Source of the DNA: Hepsetus odoe
Lineage: Eukaryota; Chordata; Actinopteri; Characiformes; Hepsetidae
Length of the DNA: 64,000 bases
NCBI GenBank assembly: GCA_017165825.1
Contig: CM029370.1
Coordinates: 11,669,267-11,733,266, forward strand
Reading direction: 5' to 3'
This document shows positions 12,086 to 21,965 of the stretch, piece by piece. Numbering within the stretch: the first letter of the stretch is position 1; each line of letters begins with the position of its first letter. The translations under genes and the position numbers were made by a program. The notes under the pieces were generated by a model. That model saw nothing but the letters and a program-made list of their open reading frames with translations, was not told the origin of the DNA and did no database searches.

Positions 12086-12090
12086 ATTAG
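12086..12090. repeat. 5-bp target duplication (left), ATTAG
   Basis: ATTAG abuts the first base of the left LTR and is repeated at 13854-13858 directly after the right LTR. A 5-bp duplication is the length made by Ty3/Gypsy- and BEL-type integrases. Confidence 0.93.
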
Positions 12091-12200
12091 TGTCACGGTC
12101 TGTTGTGCCCGTGGTTCCGGCCGGGCACGACAGATGACGCTCTGTTCTGACTGAGCACACCTGGGCTTGTTTAGACACAGGTGTGCTTCATTGGGGCTGC

Positions 12201-12207
12201 TATTTAA
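12201..12207 (+). promoter_or_regulatory. TATA-like box of the LTR promoter
   Basis: TATTTAAG lies 110 bp into the left LTR and about 90 bp upstream of AATAAA, the order expected for a U3-R layout. The same sequence is at 13702-13708 in the right LTR. Confidence 0.6.
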
Positions 12208-12290
12208 GCCCCAGTGTGTCAGAACAGAGCGCAGTTCATTAACAAGGCTATGCCTACAGTTAATGGTGGCACCGTTTGGTTGTGTATGTT

Positions 12291-12296
12291 AATAAA
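12291..12296 (+). promoter_or_regulatory. AATAAA poly(A) signal in left LTR
   Basis: AATAAAAG in the left LTR is conserved at 13792-13797 in the right LTR, where it would direct 3' end formation of the element transcript. Confidence 0.65.
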
Positions 12297-12359
12297 AGTT
12301 ACGTTTTGGAACCCTGGCTCTGCGTTGGCGTACTTCACACTCCCCGCCACCGTTACAGA

Positions 12360-13265
12360 ATGAACCGCCAGTACCTGGACGTCGCGAGCCATGAGAGCGA
12401 GCAGGAGCGCGCGTTGTGGACGGCAGCGAATGTTGTCGAGCAGACGCTGCAGCTGATAAAGGCCTGGAAGATGGAGGAACAGCTGAATCAGATGAGGGCA
12501 GAGCTGAGACAGGTGCAAGACCAAAACTCCGCTCTGCAGGCAGAACTGGGAAGAGCCAGGAGAGAGACCGGTAAACCCACTGAGCTGCAAGACCCATCCA
12601 GAGATGGGCAAGGAGGGCAGGTAATGCACGATTTTGTATGTTTGATTATGGACAAAAAACTCAGTATCCGCTGTGTTTCTGAGAACCTGGACTCCATGAG
12701 ATTCATCCTGCAGGCACCTAGGGCAGAGGGTCACAGGGCCAAGAACGATTCTTCCCTGTTTAGCTCTTTTTTAGACTCTTTCAGGCCAAGGTTTTCCAGT
12801 GGGTCGGACCATTCCTCATGGGACCCCGTTGGCGAGTCGGGGAGAGCAACGGCGTTCACTGCAGCAGTGGAGGGATTCCTCTCCTTTATTGCTGCCAGTG
12901 CACCCAAAAGAGTTTTCACTCAAGCTGTTCTTCCCCCGAACCTCCTGCTAAACGCCCGGGTGAATATCATCCCAGTTAACGCAACACTACAACTAAACTC
13001 CAATCAGCACCTGATTGTTCCAGAAGGGAATTGTGCTTTACCAGCCACACTAACTCCAGCTACCATGCCCCTAACACATCCACTCAATCAGTCTTCTCAG
13101 AACTTGCAGCCTGTGTATGAAGACGAGAAACGCCACACCTCAGATGACGAAATGATAGTCACGACAAGCGAGAAAGACAGAGACCGGAGGCGAAGCATGC
13201 ACGGGGTAACTAACTCTTCCCCTCCTAACCACAGAGATTCTCCTGTATTTGGCTGTTTCAGGTGA
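12360..13265 (+). CDS. Unknown 301-codon ORF inside the LTR element
   Basis: The first ATG of the interior lies two bases after the left LTR and opens 301 codons to TGA at 13263-13265; the frame is also open back to 12276 within the LTR. Residues about 36-69 (WKMEEQLNQMRAELRQVQDQ...) look like a coiled coil, as in N-terminal parts of some gag proteins. The rest is rich in Ser, Pro and charged residues, with no zinc knuckle and no protease or polymerase motif. GGGCAG|GTAATG at 12621 and TGTTTCAG at 13254-13261 resemble a splice donor and acceptor, so the ORF end could lie in an intron. It may be a gag remnant or captured host sequence. I do not recognise it. Confidence 0.55.
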   Translation: MNRQYLDVASHESEQERALWTAANVVEQTLQLIKAWKMEEQLNQMRAELRQVQDQNSALQAELGRARRETGKPTELQDPSRDGQGGQVMHDFVCLIMDKKLSIRCVSENLDSMRFILQAPRAEGHRAKNDSSLFSSFLDSFRPRFSSGSDHSSWDPVGESGRATAFTAAVEGFLSFIAASAPKRVFTQAVLPPNLLLNARVNIIPVNATLQLNSNQHLIVPEGNCALPATLTPATMPLTHPLNQSSQNLQPVYEDEKRHTSDDEMIVTTSEKDRDRRRSMHGVTNSSPPNHRDSPVFGCFR

Positions 13266-13580
13266 TGACCAGACAAGGCCCACGAGCCAATCAGAGTCCT
13301 CCAGAAGCCCCACTACAAAGTCAGAGAGACCGGTGACAGAGGAAACATGGGACAGCAGAGAGACACCAAAGATATGGACTGAAATGCTGGGATAACCCTC
13401 ACCACCGCCAGGACCCCTGAACATTACTGGCCAGAAGCCCCTTTTTTTTTGTCGAAATTTGGGTGTTTGTGGGCCTGGCCGGATGCCCCATAAAGTCCCA
13501 GTTTAACTGGGTTTTTGTTTAGCCTCCCCCCTGAGGTCCGGGTCAGCTGTTTTGACGCCTCAGGAGTTGCGTTTTTTTTT

Positions 13581-13591
13581 GGGGGGGCTAC
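13581..13591 (+). promoter_or_regulatory. Probable polypurine-type tract before right LTR
   Basis: GGGGGGGCTAC directly precedes the right LTR, the place where plus-strand DNA synthesis is primed. It follows a T-run. The tract is short and not purely purine, so the call rests mostly on position. I found no convincing tRNA primer-binding site just after the left LTR. Confidence 0.5.
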
Positions 13592-13853
13592 TGTCACGGT
13601 CTGTTGTGCCCGTGGTTCCGGCCGGGCACGACAGATGGCTCTCTGTTCTGACTGAGCACACCTGGGCTTGTTTAGACACAGGTGTGCTTCATTGGGGCTG
13701 CTATTTAAGCCCCAGTGTGTCAGAACAGAGCACGGTTCATTAACAAGGCTATGCCTACAGTTAATGGTGGCACCGTTTGGTTGTGTATGTTAATAAAAGT
13801 TACGTTTTGGAACCCTGGCTCTGCGTTGGCGTAAACTCCCCGCCACGGTTACA
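13592..13853 (+). repeat. Right LTR
   Basis: 262 bp, starting TGTCACGGTC and ending CCACGGTTACA, with the TATA-like and AATAAA signals conserved. ATTAG (13854-13858) follows immediately and completes the target duplication. Confidence 0.94.
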
Positions 13854-13858
13854 ATTAG

Positions 13859-14045
13859 CATGGGTTAGTTTCAAACTGAAATTCTGCCTGTATGTCAGTG
13901 TGTTATAACAGACTTCATGGGTTAGGGTTAAGATTAATTAATTAATATTTGGATTTAAGGAAGGTCATTTAGTAGTGATTTTCAGTATATTAACTGATAT
14001 ATACTGTAATGTAATTTATTCACTTTCTGAAGGAATTATTCTATT
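13859..14045. other. No gene seen
   Basis: Short AT-rich flank between the LTR element and a SINE-1 relic. Nothing else is recognised. Confidence 0.4.
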
Positions 14046-14205
14046 CAGGGTCACAGATTTAGCACTTTTAGGGCAAAGGGTGGAGAAAGCCTTCTACAGA
14101 TTGCCCGTCCATCATAGGCAGACACAGTCACTCACATCTAGAGGTAGTTTAGTATGTCTTTAGAGTGTGGGAAGAAACCAGAACAGAGCTAGGTAGGGAA
14201 TCCAC
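14046..14205 (-). repeat. SINE-1 relic, very diverged
   Basis: The order GCCCGTCCATCATAGGCAGACAC, TATGTCTTTAGAGTGTGGGA, AGAAACCAGAACAGAGCTA and GGGAATCCACATCAAT follows the reverse complement of the middle of the SINE-1 family (complete copy at 40134-40489). Ends are not defined. Confidence 0.55.
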
Positions 14206-15062
14206 ATCAATATGAAGAAATTGTTCAGAATGGATAGGAGCCAGAAAAGAAATTCTTGCTACCCTTCAAAAGTTAGAAATGGAACTTGTAATATTGTACC
14301 TGTCAGTAAAGAATCTGAAACACATATGTAAACTGATTTACACAGTAAGCCTTTATGGAATTAAATATTCAATTAAGCATTTCATTGTAAAGATAAGTTA
14401 AACTTTGGTGGTATCAGTACCTATATGATTTGGGAAGTCCAACATAGTGTAAAAAGTAGAGTAATCTAAATTGGACCATTTCGCAAACATATGCCTGTGA
14501 CGAAGCCTCTGGCTCCCAGAACATCTTCCATGTTCAGTGGGCTGAAATGAAAGCGTTAACGGGAGTGTGATGCCTAAACGGTGTTTACAGCCGGGGATGG
14601 CCCCCCTGTGAAGTCCTTAACAGCGCCAGAGGCTATCAATCTACCTAGAGGAGATGGACTGAGTGATGCAGTAACCACATACCACCGAACCCCCTACATC
14701 AGTCTGTCTCCTCCAAGGCCAGGGCAGTCTGTAAATACTGAAGTGTTAAAATGTACTGAGCAACCAAATAAATAATATAAAAAACCACTTTTTAATAATG
14801 ATTTTTCATTTTTAGCAAATACGTTGAGATCTTGTTAATTAAAATGTTTATAAAATGACATTATATATTAATAGTAAATTGTATACTTTTAATAATCAAA
14901 ATCAATAATTAACACTTGCTCCTGGCTATAAATCTAAAAATAAATTGCTGTTTGTGTCACAAAAAGGTCAGTAATAATCACTTTCTGGTCCAAATGTCCT
15001 CCTAAAAGTTGTAGTGCTCCCAATAATGAGGAAATAAAGACAGTGTTGTCTTCATGTATACA
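14206..15062. other. No gene seen
   Basis: AT-rich sequence with a somewhat GC-richer patch at 14500-14720 (AGCGTTAACGGGAGTGTG). It has short ORFs and no family motif. Confidence 0.4.
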
Positions 15063-15300
15063 CTGGGGCAGAAGTGGCCTAGTGGTTAGGGAGATGACCA
15101 CCATGATCAGAAGGTTGTGGGTTAGAATTCCAGACCAGTAGGTTATCCTGAGGTATCCATGAGCAAGGCACCATCCCTGTCACTGCTCCCCAGGTGCTTT
15201 CAATAGCCGCTCACTGCTGCACGTGTGTGAGTGTATATTATTGACATTTATATTATTGCAAAAATGTCACATTGTGACTCTTAACAAATATTTTTAACAA
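15063..15300 (+). repeat. SINE-2 copy
   Basis: Head GGGGCAGAAGTGGCCTAGTG, B-box area GTGGGTTAGAATTCC, then CCAGTAGGTTATCCTGAGG, CACTGCTCCCCAGGTGC and CACTGCTGCACGTGTGTG, and a decayed tail with TGTCACATTGTGAC. The order is the same as in the other SINE-2 copies. No confident target duplication. Confidence 0.82.
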
Positions 15301-15609
15301 TAAAGCTACTCTCGTTGTTAGAGCATATCCTTCTTCCCTGAAGTGATGTTTGTAATTGTAATATCTGGCTAATAGTAATTAATTGTCCTTTTTTCATTAA
15401 ATAATGTATTGTCCACTGTCATCCACCCCTTCACATTGTGGAAGTCAATGTAATGATAAACCACTAAAATCTGAACTGAACCAAAACACAAGCTCATTTG
15501 TCCATTCTAAGCAACAGCTCTTTCTAAGTTGTCACAGCTGCTTACTGTAGCACTGTTCTGGTGTATGGGATTTTTGTATAGCTGGATACTTTGCTTTATC
15601 ACTTCATTA

Positions 15610-15920
15610 GGCCTATAATGATAGTCTGGAGTACTGTGTGGGCAGGCTGCGCGGTTTGCAGCAGCCTGCTGCAATTTCATTCTGTGAGTTGTGTCCTTAT
15701 TATCTTTTCATTCCTCCTCCTTAATAATCCGCAGGTTCCATTTCCAGCCTTCTCATCTGGCACCCAGCAACTTGGCCAGCAATTGGAGTGCAGATTATTG
15801 CACTGTTTGCAACCTGTCCTCGTAATTAGCAGCACCAGTGTAGGAGGACCCGCTTTTGTTGAGCTTACAGAAGGCTCCAAACAGACCCCTGAAGCGCAGC
15901 AGTGATGAATCATCAAGGGA
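15610..15920. other. Candidate conserved non-coding stretch
   Basis: Balanced-composition stretch containing GGCAGGCTGCGCGG, ATTAGCAGCACCAG and several TAAT/ATTA homeodomain-type cores. A 104-codon plus-strand ORF overlaps it, but a minus-strand ORF of similar length does too and neither has a family motif. I read it as a possible regulatory element rather than an exon. Confidence 0.25.
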
Positions 15921-18900
15921 GCATTCAGCCATTATGCACAAGATAACAGACATAAAATAGCTCTGAACTGGACAAAGCTATTTCACAGCAAGAGTGGAAA
16001 TAACACTTATATGGCCCTAACCAATCATCCCTTACAACCTTCCAACTCACATAGTCGGAGCTGCCTCAAGCAAACTGGACATGTTCCAATTAGCATAGGT
16101 CTTGAGGTCCTTATCTACATGTATACAAAATAAAGCAATGCCATGGGATGTTCTGGTGTTCAAACTCATTTGTTATGAGTGCCTTTGATGCACCTGTACA
16201 AAATAGAAACTATAGGCTGGACATCAGAATATAGACTGTCGATGTGTTTGTAGACGTACCGCAAAGTTTAAGGTACCATTTGAAAGAGGTCCATAAATGA
16301 ACTAGCCACTCTTCTAAAAGGGCATTTTTCCAATAGTTTTTTTTCACCATAACTTGCAAAGTGTCACCTGTCTAGATTGATATATCAATAAACTCATTGT
16401 CTGCACAGGTTTTCTTTTCTGCTGCAGTTGGATTAGCAGATCTGACAGAACTTAAGAGTAAACTATATGCTCTCTCTGTAGCACAGGGGCACTGTATAGT
16501 GTAAATACCTAGTATGCCATAAATGCAATCTCAATCATGGAAATGGACAATAAATAGTAGCTAAAAATCACATTTCTGCTTGTGTAATCCAACAGGGACC
16601 TGATGTAATCACATTAGCGTGTGTTTATGAGTTCTTTGTGCTTTTGATTGTCAGTTCAATCTGCAAGAACACCATACTGTAGCTATGCGAAGTCAATAGG
16701 TGGGACAGCAATACTGTTTTTTGCCTAGGGTGATGAGAAGTCTAAAGAGGCTGTGGATATAACTGCGTGATAAAAGAGGAAGTTGCCCTCAAAAGGAAGG
16801 ATTCTTCATGGCCAGGTGTGACCAACATATGGGCATACTATTGGGGTCTTTATTTTTAAAACAAGACCACAACTTCTTGCCACAATGCCATGATGGTTCA
16901 CTAATGTAAGTGAGGTCTGTTCACTGTTTTGACCTCGAAATGAACTGACCCACTACAAGTGGGAGGAGGATCTGGCATTGGAGTGCAGTGACATCTTGGT
17001 ATGCATGAGGCCCCAGTTCTTCTTCTAAATGGGCAAGTGAACTGGATCATTTTTCACTAGTGGAAAGAGTAGCCTGTGACACTTACAATACAGTATATAC
17101 AGGAGCTCAGTCATCTCACCATTTCTACTACCTTTTCCTCTGATTAGTCCGTCAACATAAGGTGTCTAGCCTGTTACTGACAGAGAGCCCTCCAATTAGT
17201 TTGGAGCTGCAATAGAGATAAACACAATGATGCAATCCATTGCAAACGTGGTTCTGCCACCAGCACTAATAACTTACATTCCCTGTCCCTCATTAAGAAA
17301 CTGAAAACAGGAAAAAAAAATCTCTTTATTACATTATTAAAAGTCTCAACAACAGAGCGTCTGAGGTGAGCACAAAGTTTTGTTACGAGCACTTACACCA
17401 TGGCTTTTCAATATGGGCAAATAGAGCAATAATTGGTGTCAGTCAGAGAGCGCTACAATTATATGATACTTGGCTTTGTGTGGTGAAGAAGAACAATGTC
17501 AGTCTGTCTCAGTATCTTTCTGTCAATCAACTTGGAGACACCTGACTGGGGTAAGACTGGCAGCTCTGGCTTCTCTGCAGAGTCATTATCTCACAATGCT
17601 GAGTGTCATCTCTCTCTGAATCTGCCAACCAGCCTGGCAGCGACCATAGACCGCTCTATCTATAGTCGTTCTGTTTAACAAGATGCTGGCAGTCATAAGA
17701 ATTCTATCATCATCCCTATTACTGCAGGTCGATGCTGAGCTCAATTTTCATTCATATCTGACATAAAGAGAAATTAAGATTGAATGAGGCTCTTCATAAA
17801 ACAACCAGATTCATTAACAGCGGATGTTCATGAGCGTGGCCGCCTCACTGTAAAACTAGATCTGCTATGGTCAACAAAAAAATAAGTAAAAGGGCAAACA
17901 GTGACTCATGAGTCATACTTTGTGTTGCCATTGCAAGGGAGGGAAGTCAAGGGATTATGAAGAGAGCTTGCATGCTGACCAAGGCACTCTCATTAGAAAT
18001 CTATCACATGAAAATTCCAGGGAGTAAATTAATTTACCCCACATTCACAGGAATTCCATGATTGTTTGCCATACAGTACATCATTCAGTAAGCAGCAGCC
18101 AAATCAAGACATCTCATAGGAGCATGGGAGAAATGAAGCCAATTGGCATCTACTGTGTCCATGAGTGTCCTTGTTGCTGTAATATTATTTCTGAACCCAC
18201 TACCCTACTACATTATGCATCATTTTCCATTATACAAATATTGTGTATAAATGTGATTATATTTTTCTTTATATAACACACAAAAAACAAACAACCATAT
18301 ATTTAAAACTAAAATGCAAACAGGGTCTGGATCCTCAGAGTGATTTATCTAGGGAATTTACATTTTTTTATGATTAGGGCTAGGAATTCAGATGTAAAAC
18401 TAAACAAAAAAGATCACTTACTATGGGATTCTCATAGTGCACTTATGGCTTTTAGAGAGTGTAACCTAGGTATGAGTCAAAAGCTGTCAACTGACTATTT
18501 GCCAGCTTAGTGACTAAATGCTCAAAATCTTGAAAATGAATATATGTATCATAAAATTAATAAAATATTTAAGGTTGTTTTTTTTTTTTTTATTCCCAAA
18601 AATGACCAGGCCTTCTCTTAAGGTTCTACCTCTGTCACTCACTTTTTTTCCTGTATATTTCTTAGATTTATAGTCATTTAAATTTTCTAGCACATGCTGA
18701 AGATTGGATTATGTGAAATAGAATAAGTAAAGTCAGTTAGAACAATATAGCAGTATAAACTCATTTTGATTAGGCACAAGTACCACAATGAAAAGGCCAT
18801 ATCGGCAAGGGACTCATTCAAATGGCTTATTTACATCTTAACTCGATTAGATTGTATTTTGTTGATTAATTTAATTGATTTGAAAAACCCAGATCAATGA

Positions 18901-21705
18901 GAAGCTTTGCATATGTTTGGAAACCAATGAAGTCTAAATCAATGAGAGATGAGAAAAAAACAGATTTTGAAGGTAAAAAGCACATGCTCTCAAGCAGAAA
19001 AATTCCATTTTTTGGGACACTGCTGGCTATAGCTAAAATAATTTATTTATATGATCCACAGTATATTTGAGAGCATTTATTGCATATTATTATTCTGTGT
19101 ATTGCAGGTGCAATTAAATACTCTACGTAATAGTTCATGAGCAGAAATCATATATAGTTCTGAAAAAAAACATGAAAGAGCATTCTGCCTAAATGCCATC
19201 ATTTCAATTGGTGAATGCTGAAGTGGTCTCAGATGTCTCTTACCTAATCTGTCTATCTTGGTGCCCCTGCTGTTTCAAAGCCTCCTTGATCTGGACTCTT
19301 TTTTAAGCAGCATGGCAGGATGCGAGTGCCCTTTGAATGTCAGGGAGTAGTTGCCTAGACCCAGTGTTCCTGTTCTCCAAAAGACATTTCCCTCAGTTTC
19401 AGGGACTTATATTATAGGTGGCAGTTCAACCTCTATGGATTGTTTTGTATGTACTAACTACTTGTGGAAGGTCAAACCAGTGAGTTTTTTCTGCCCTGGC
19501 ATGTTTTGCCACTATTGTCATAGGGGTTATAGAAAAGCATCCCCCACAAATATTGCAAAGGCTAGGTTTTTCTGCAAGGGACAGATGCAAAATCTACAGC
19601 GGTCTGACTTTAAGTATGGGCAGAAATGTTTTTCTTACTGTTCTATTAATCAAAATTTTTATTGACATTTCTTTCAAATAGTGTACTTACCTTCTACCTA
19701 TGACATCTCATAATTTTACATACTTTAATTAATGTTGTACTGAAATTGGTTCAATTAACTTGATATGATTAGTGGGTAATGTTGCTGTATGCTTTAAAAA
19801 AAGAAGCCAAATGTCCCTTAAAACATTATTTAGGTGGCTAACAAGGCTTGGCATGATGTAAATATCTTCCAAGCCTGCCATGACAAGACTGTGCCTTGGA
19901 TATTCTCAAGAACCTCTACAAAAATATTAATAAATACTAGAAAAGACATTATAAAAGAAGAAGAACAGTGAATGGGGAAGCTCATTAAGCTCATTGTGGC
20001 TCATCAAAGAGCCTGTTAGCATGCTGTAAAATCCACAAGCAGGAAAAGACAGCCTTCAATGTGGAGATATGTTTATACACTATCGTCAAAAAAGCTTGTT
20101 CTGGGCATTATTTTTAGCTAAATTTTACAAGCTACTTATACATTTTGTGTTGGATTGAAATGTTCATATAGGCATTAGTTTCAGGTTCATTCAAAGATAC
20201 AGAAACCTGGTATTAATTAAATTAAAATTGACATAAAACTACATTCATATTTATAACAGTAACATATTCAAATAAGCATCATTTGACATAGAGGCTGCTT
20301 TTTGTAATTGTAATTTTTGTAATTGCTTTTTGTAACTGTTTTTTTAGCAGATGCTTTTTGGTAGTATATACATCTAACAGTATATGTTTATGCAAATAAC
20401 TATACATCAGGCTGTCGTAACATTTAAGTGATTCAATAAAGATGCTTATAAGCCTAAATCCTACTTTACTTAATGAGAATCCTAGGCTACATAACTGTGT
20501 AATAGTTTCAGTGTCAATACATTTGCATTTTAACATGCCCATTGTCATTGGAAGTGGCAAAGAAGTACTAACTCTTGCTCACATAATCATAAGTATGTCC
20601 TTGACATACCAAAAATACACTGCGCTAAATCAATTGTCATAATATTCTATGTCATATTACCGCCAGAGAGTAATGACACAGCATATTGGCAAAATTCTAT
20701 GTCTTTCAAGAAAGGTAATGCCATCTTAATGGCAACATGGACAAAAGCAGCCTTTATAACAACTAACACTTGTTGTTTTTCAATTTTTCCAATTGTGTAT
20801 TACACTTGCTTTCATGAAAGGTTGTATTAGCTGTTATGTAGCCCAATGAATGTTGCTCTGCAAAGACATTATAATTTTCATGTATTACTGCTTTATGAAA
20901 AAAAACTATTAAAAAAGCTATTCACAAATGTCAGGTCTTTTTATGGTCAGAGGAGAGAGCAAAACATAACAAGCACTGCTTGTCAAGACTTTTTCTTATT
21001 AAACAGCTTTAGTTACCCTGCCAGAAAGCAACTCCAGGACAACCCCACAAAACGGCTTATACATTTTCAGAGGATTTTTTTTCCATAGCTTTAGTTTGGT
21101 GTCGTATGCTCTACTCTTGGTTGTTTATGTTTTTTCTACTATGGAACAAATTATAAGATTGCTTGGATAAGAAAGAAAAGCCAAATCTCAACTAATCCCA
21201 GCCTATTGCATAACATGCAATTAATACAAAGCCTCTTAAGGATGACCTTTGGTGAATAAAGCCCCACCCCCTCTCTTAACACCTTTGTGGGGGATTTGTC
21301 TCCTTCCTTACTTACTTTGAAGAATCTTTACAGGAGGCATTATGGCTTTCTAAAGCTGTTAAAACTGTCATAACCTTTGTTTCTACATTTTTTCACTATT
21401 TTTCACTGCTGCTGTGCACTAAAAGGTACACCTCTGGTTTTACTGTTTACAATGTAAACTTGATGTATATCCTTTTTGTTGGTAGCTTTTTTACATTTAT
21501 GATAAAGTGTGTTGGAATGGTGTGTATCACTGATCACTGACTTTGGGATATGTCAACCTCTAAAATACTATCAAGTTCCTTCCTGGACCAAGTGTAAGGT
21601 TAAAAATGTGTAAGCTCTGGAAGTGGCAGTGAAGTTTGTTGAACAAAGAAGGCTGATGTGAATATAATTACATCTTTTTAGATGTAATTACATCTAATTA
21701 CATCT
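15921..21705. other. No gene seen; one possible conserved stretch at 17150-17720
   Basis: Long AT-rich stretch without named repeats. At 17150-17720 the sequence is more complex (GAGAGCGCTACAATTATATG, CCAGCCTGGCAGCG) and might be conserved regulatory DNA. At 19351-19665 a Cys-rich 104-codon frame has no ATG and no recognisable fold. Short TTTTTGTAATTG-type tandem units occur near 20296-20345. There is no RNA gene. Confidence 0.4.
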
Positions 21706-21965
21706 TAGGGGGCAGCGGTTGCCTAGTGGTTAGGGAGTTGGTCCTGGATCGGAAGATTGTGGGTTCAATTGCCTCACCAGTAGGTTGCCCTGAGGTACCC
21801 TTGAGCAAGGTACTGTCCCCGTCACTGCTCCCCGGGCGCTTTCAATAGCTGCCACCTGCTGCACGTGTGTTTATAGGTGAAACATGGAGGTTGAATTTTT
21901 GTTGTGTTGTGCTGTGCTGCGTTTCACAATGACAAGGGTTGTCACTTTCACTTTTCACTTTCATC
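21706..21965 (+). repeat. SINE-2 copy, well preserved
   Basis: Complete order: GGGGGCAGCGGTTGCCTAGT head, GTGGGTTCAATTGCC B-box area, CAGTAGGTTGCCCTGAGGTA, CTTGAGCAAGGTACTGTCCC, CACTGCTCCCCGGGCGC, CACCTGCTGCACGTGTG, and a tail TTGTGTTGTGCTGTGC ending in CACTTTTCACTTTC. CATCTT flanks it on both sides and may be a short target duplication, but similar ATC repeats nearby make that unsure. Confidence 0.88.

Larger units (their letters stand above)
12091..12357 (+). repeat. Left LTR
   Basis: 267 bp. It contains an inverted-repeat-like stretch (GGCCGGGCACGACAG), a TATA-like TATTTAA at 12201-12207, and AATAAA at 12291-12296. Compared with the right LTR it has about six substitutions and five extra bases near 12331. 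These signals would set the start and the 3' end of the element RNA. Confidence 0.94.
12091..13853 (+). mobile_element. Compact non-autonomous LTR retrotransposon
   Basis: Two direct LTRs (12091-12357 and 13592-13853) start TGTCACGG and end GTTACA. They flank a 1,234-bp interior and are bounded by an ATTAG target duplication on both sides. The TG...CA ends and the G-run just before the right LTR identify an LTR retrotransposon, and the end structure resembles fish Ty3/Gypsy elements. The interior is far too short for gag-pol: I see no protease, reverse transcriptase, RNase H or integrase motif. It resembles a short, TRIM-like non-autonomous element that keeps one ORF. LTR identity near 98% suggests a fairly recent insertion. 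Confidence 0.93.

Noticed and set aside
12219..12734. 171-codon minus-strand ORF in the LTR element
   Set aside because: It lies antisense to the LTR and internal ORF, begins and ends without element signals and has no recognised motif. The plus-strand frame starts just after the LTR and fits better.
19351..19665. Cys-rich 104-codon frame
   Set aside because: No ATG start, irregular Cys spacing that fits no zinc finger, and no flanking splice pattern that I trust.
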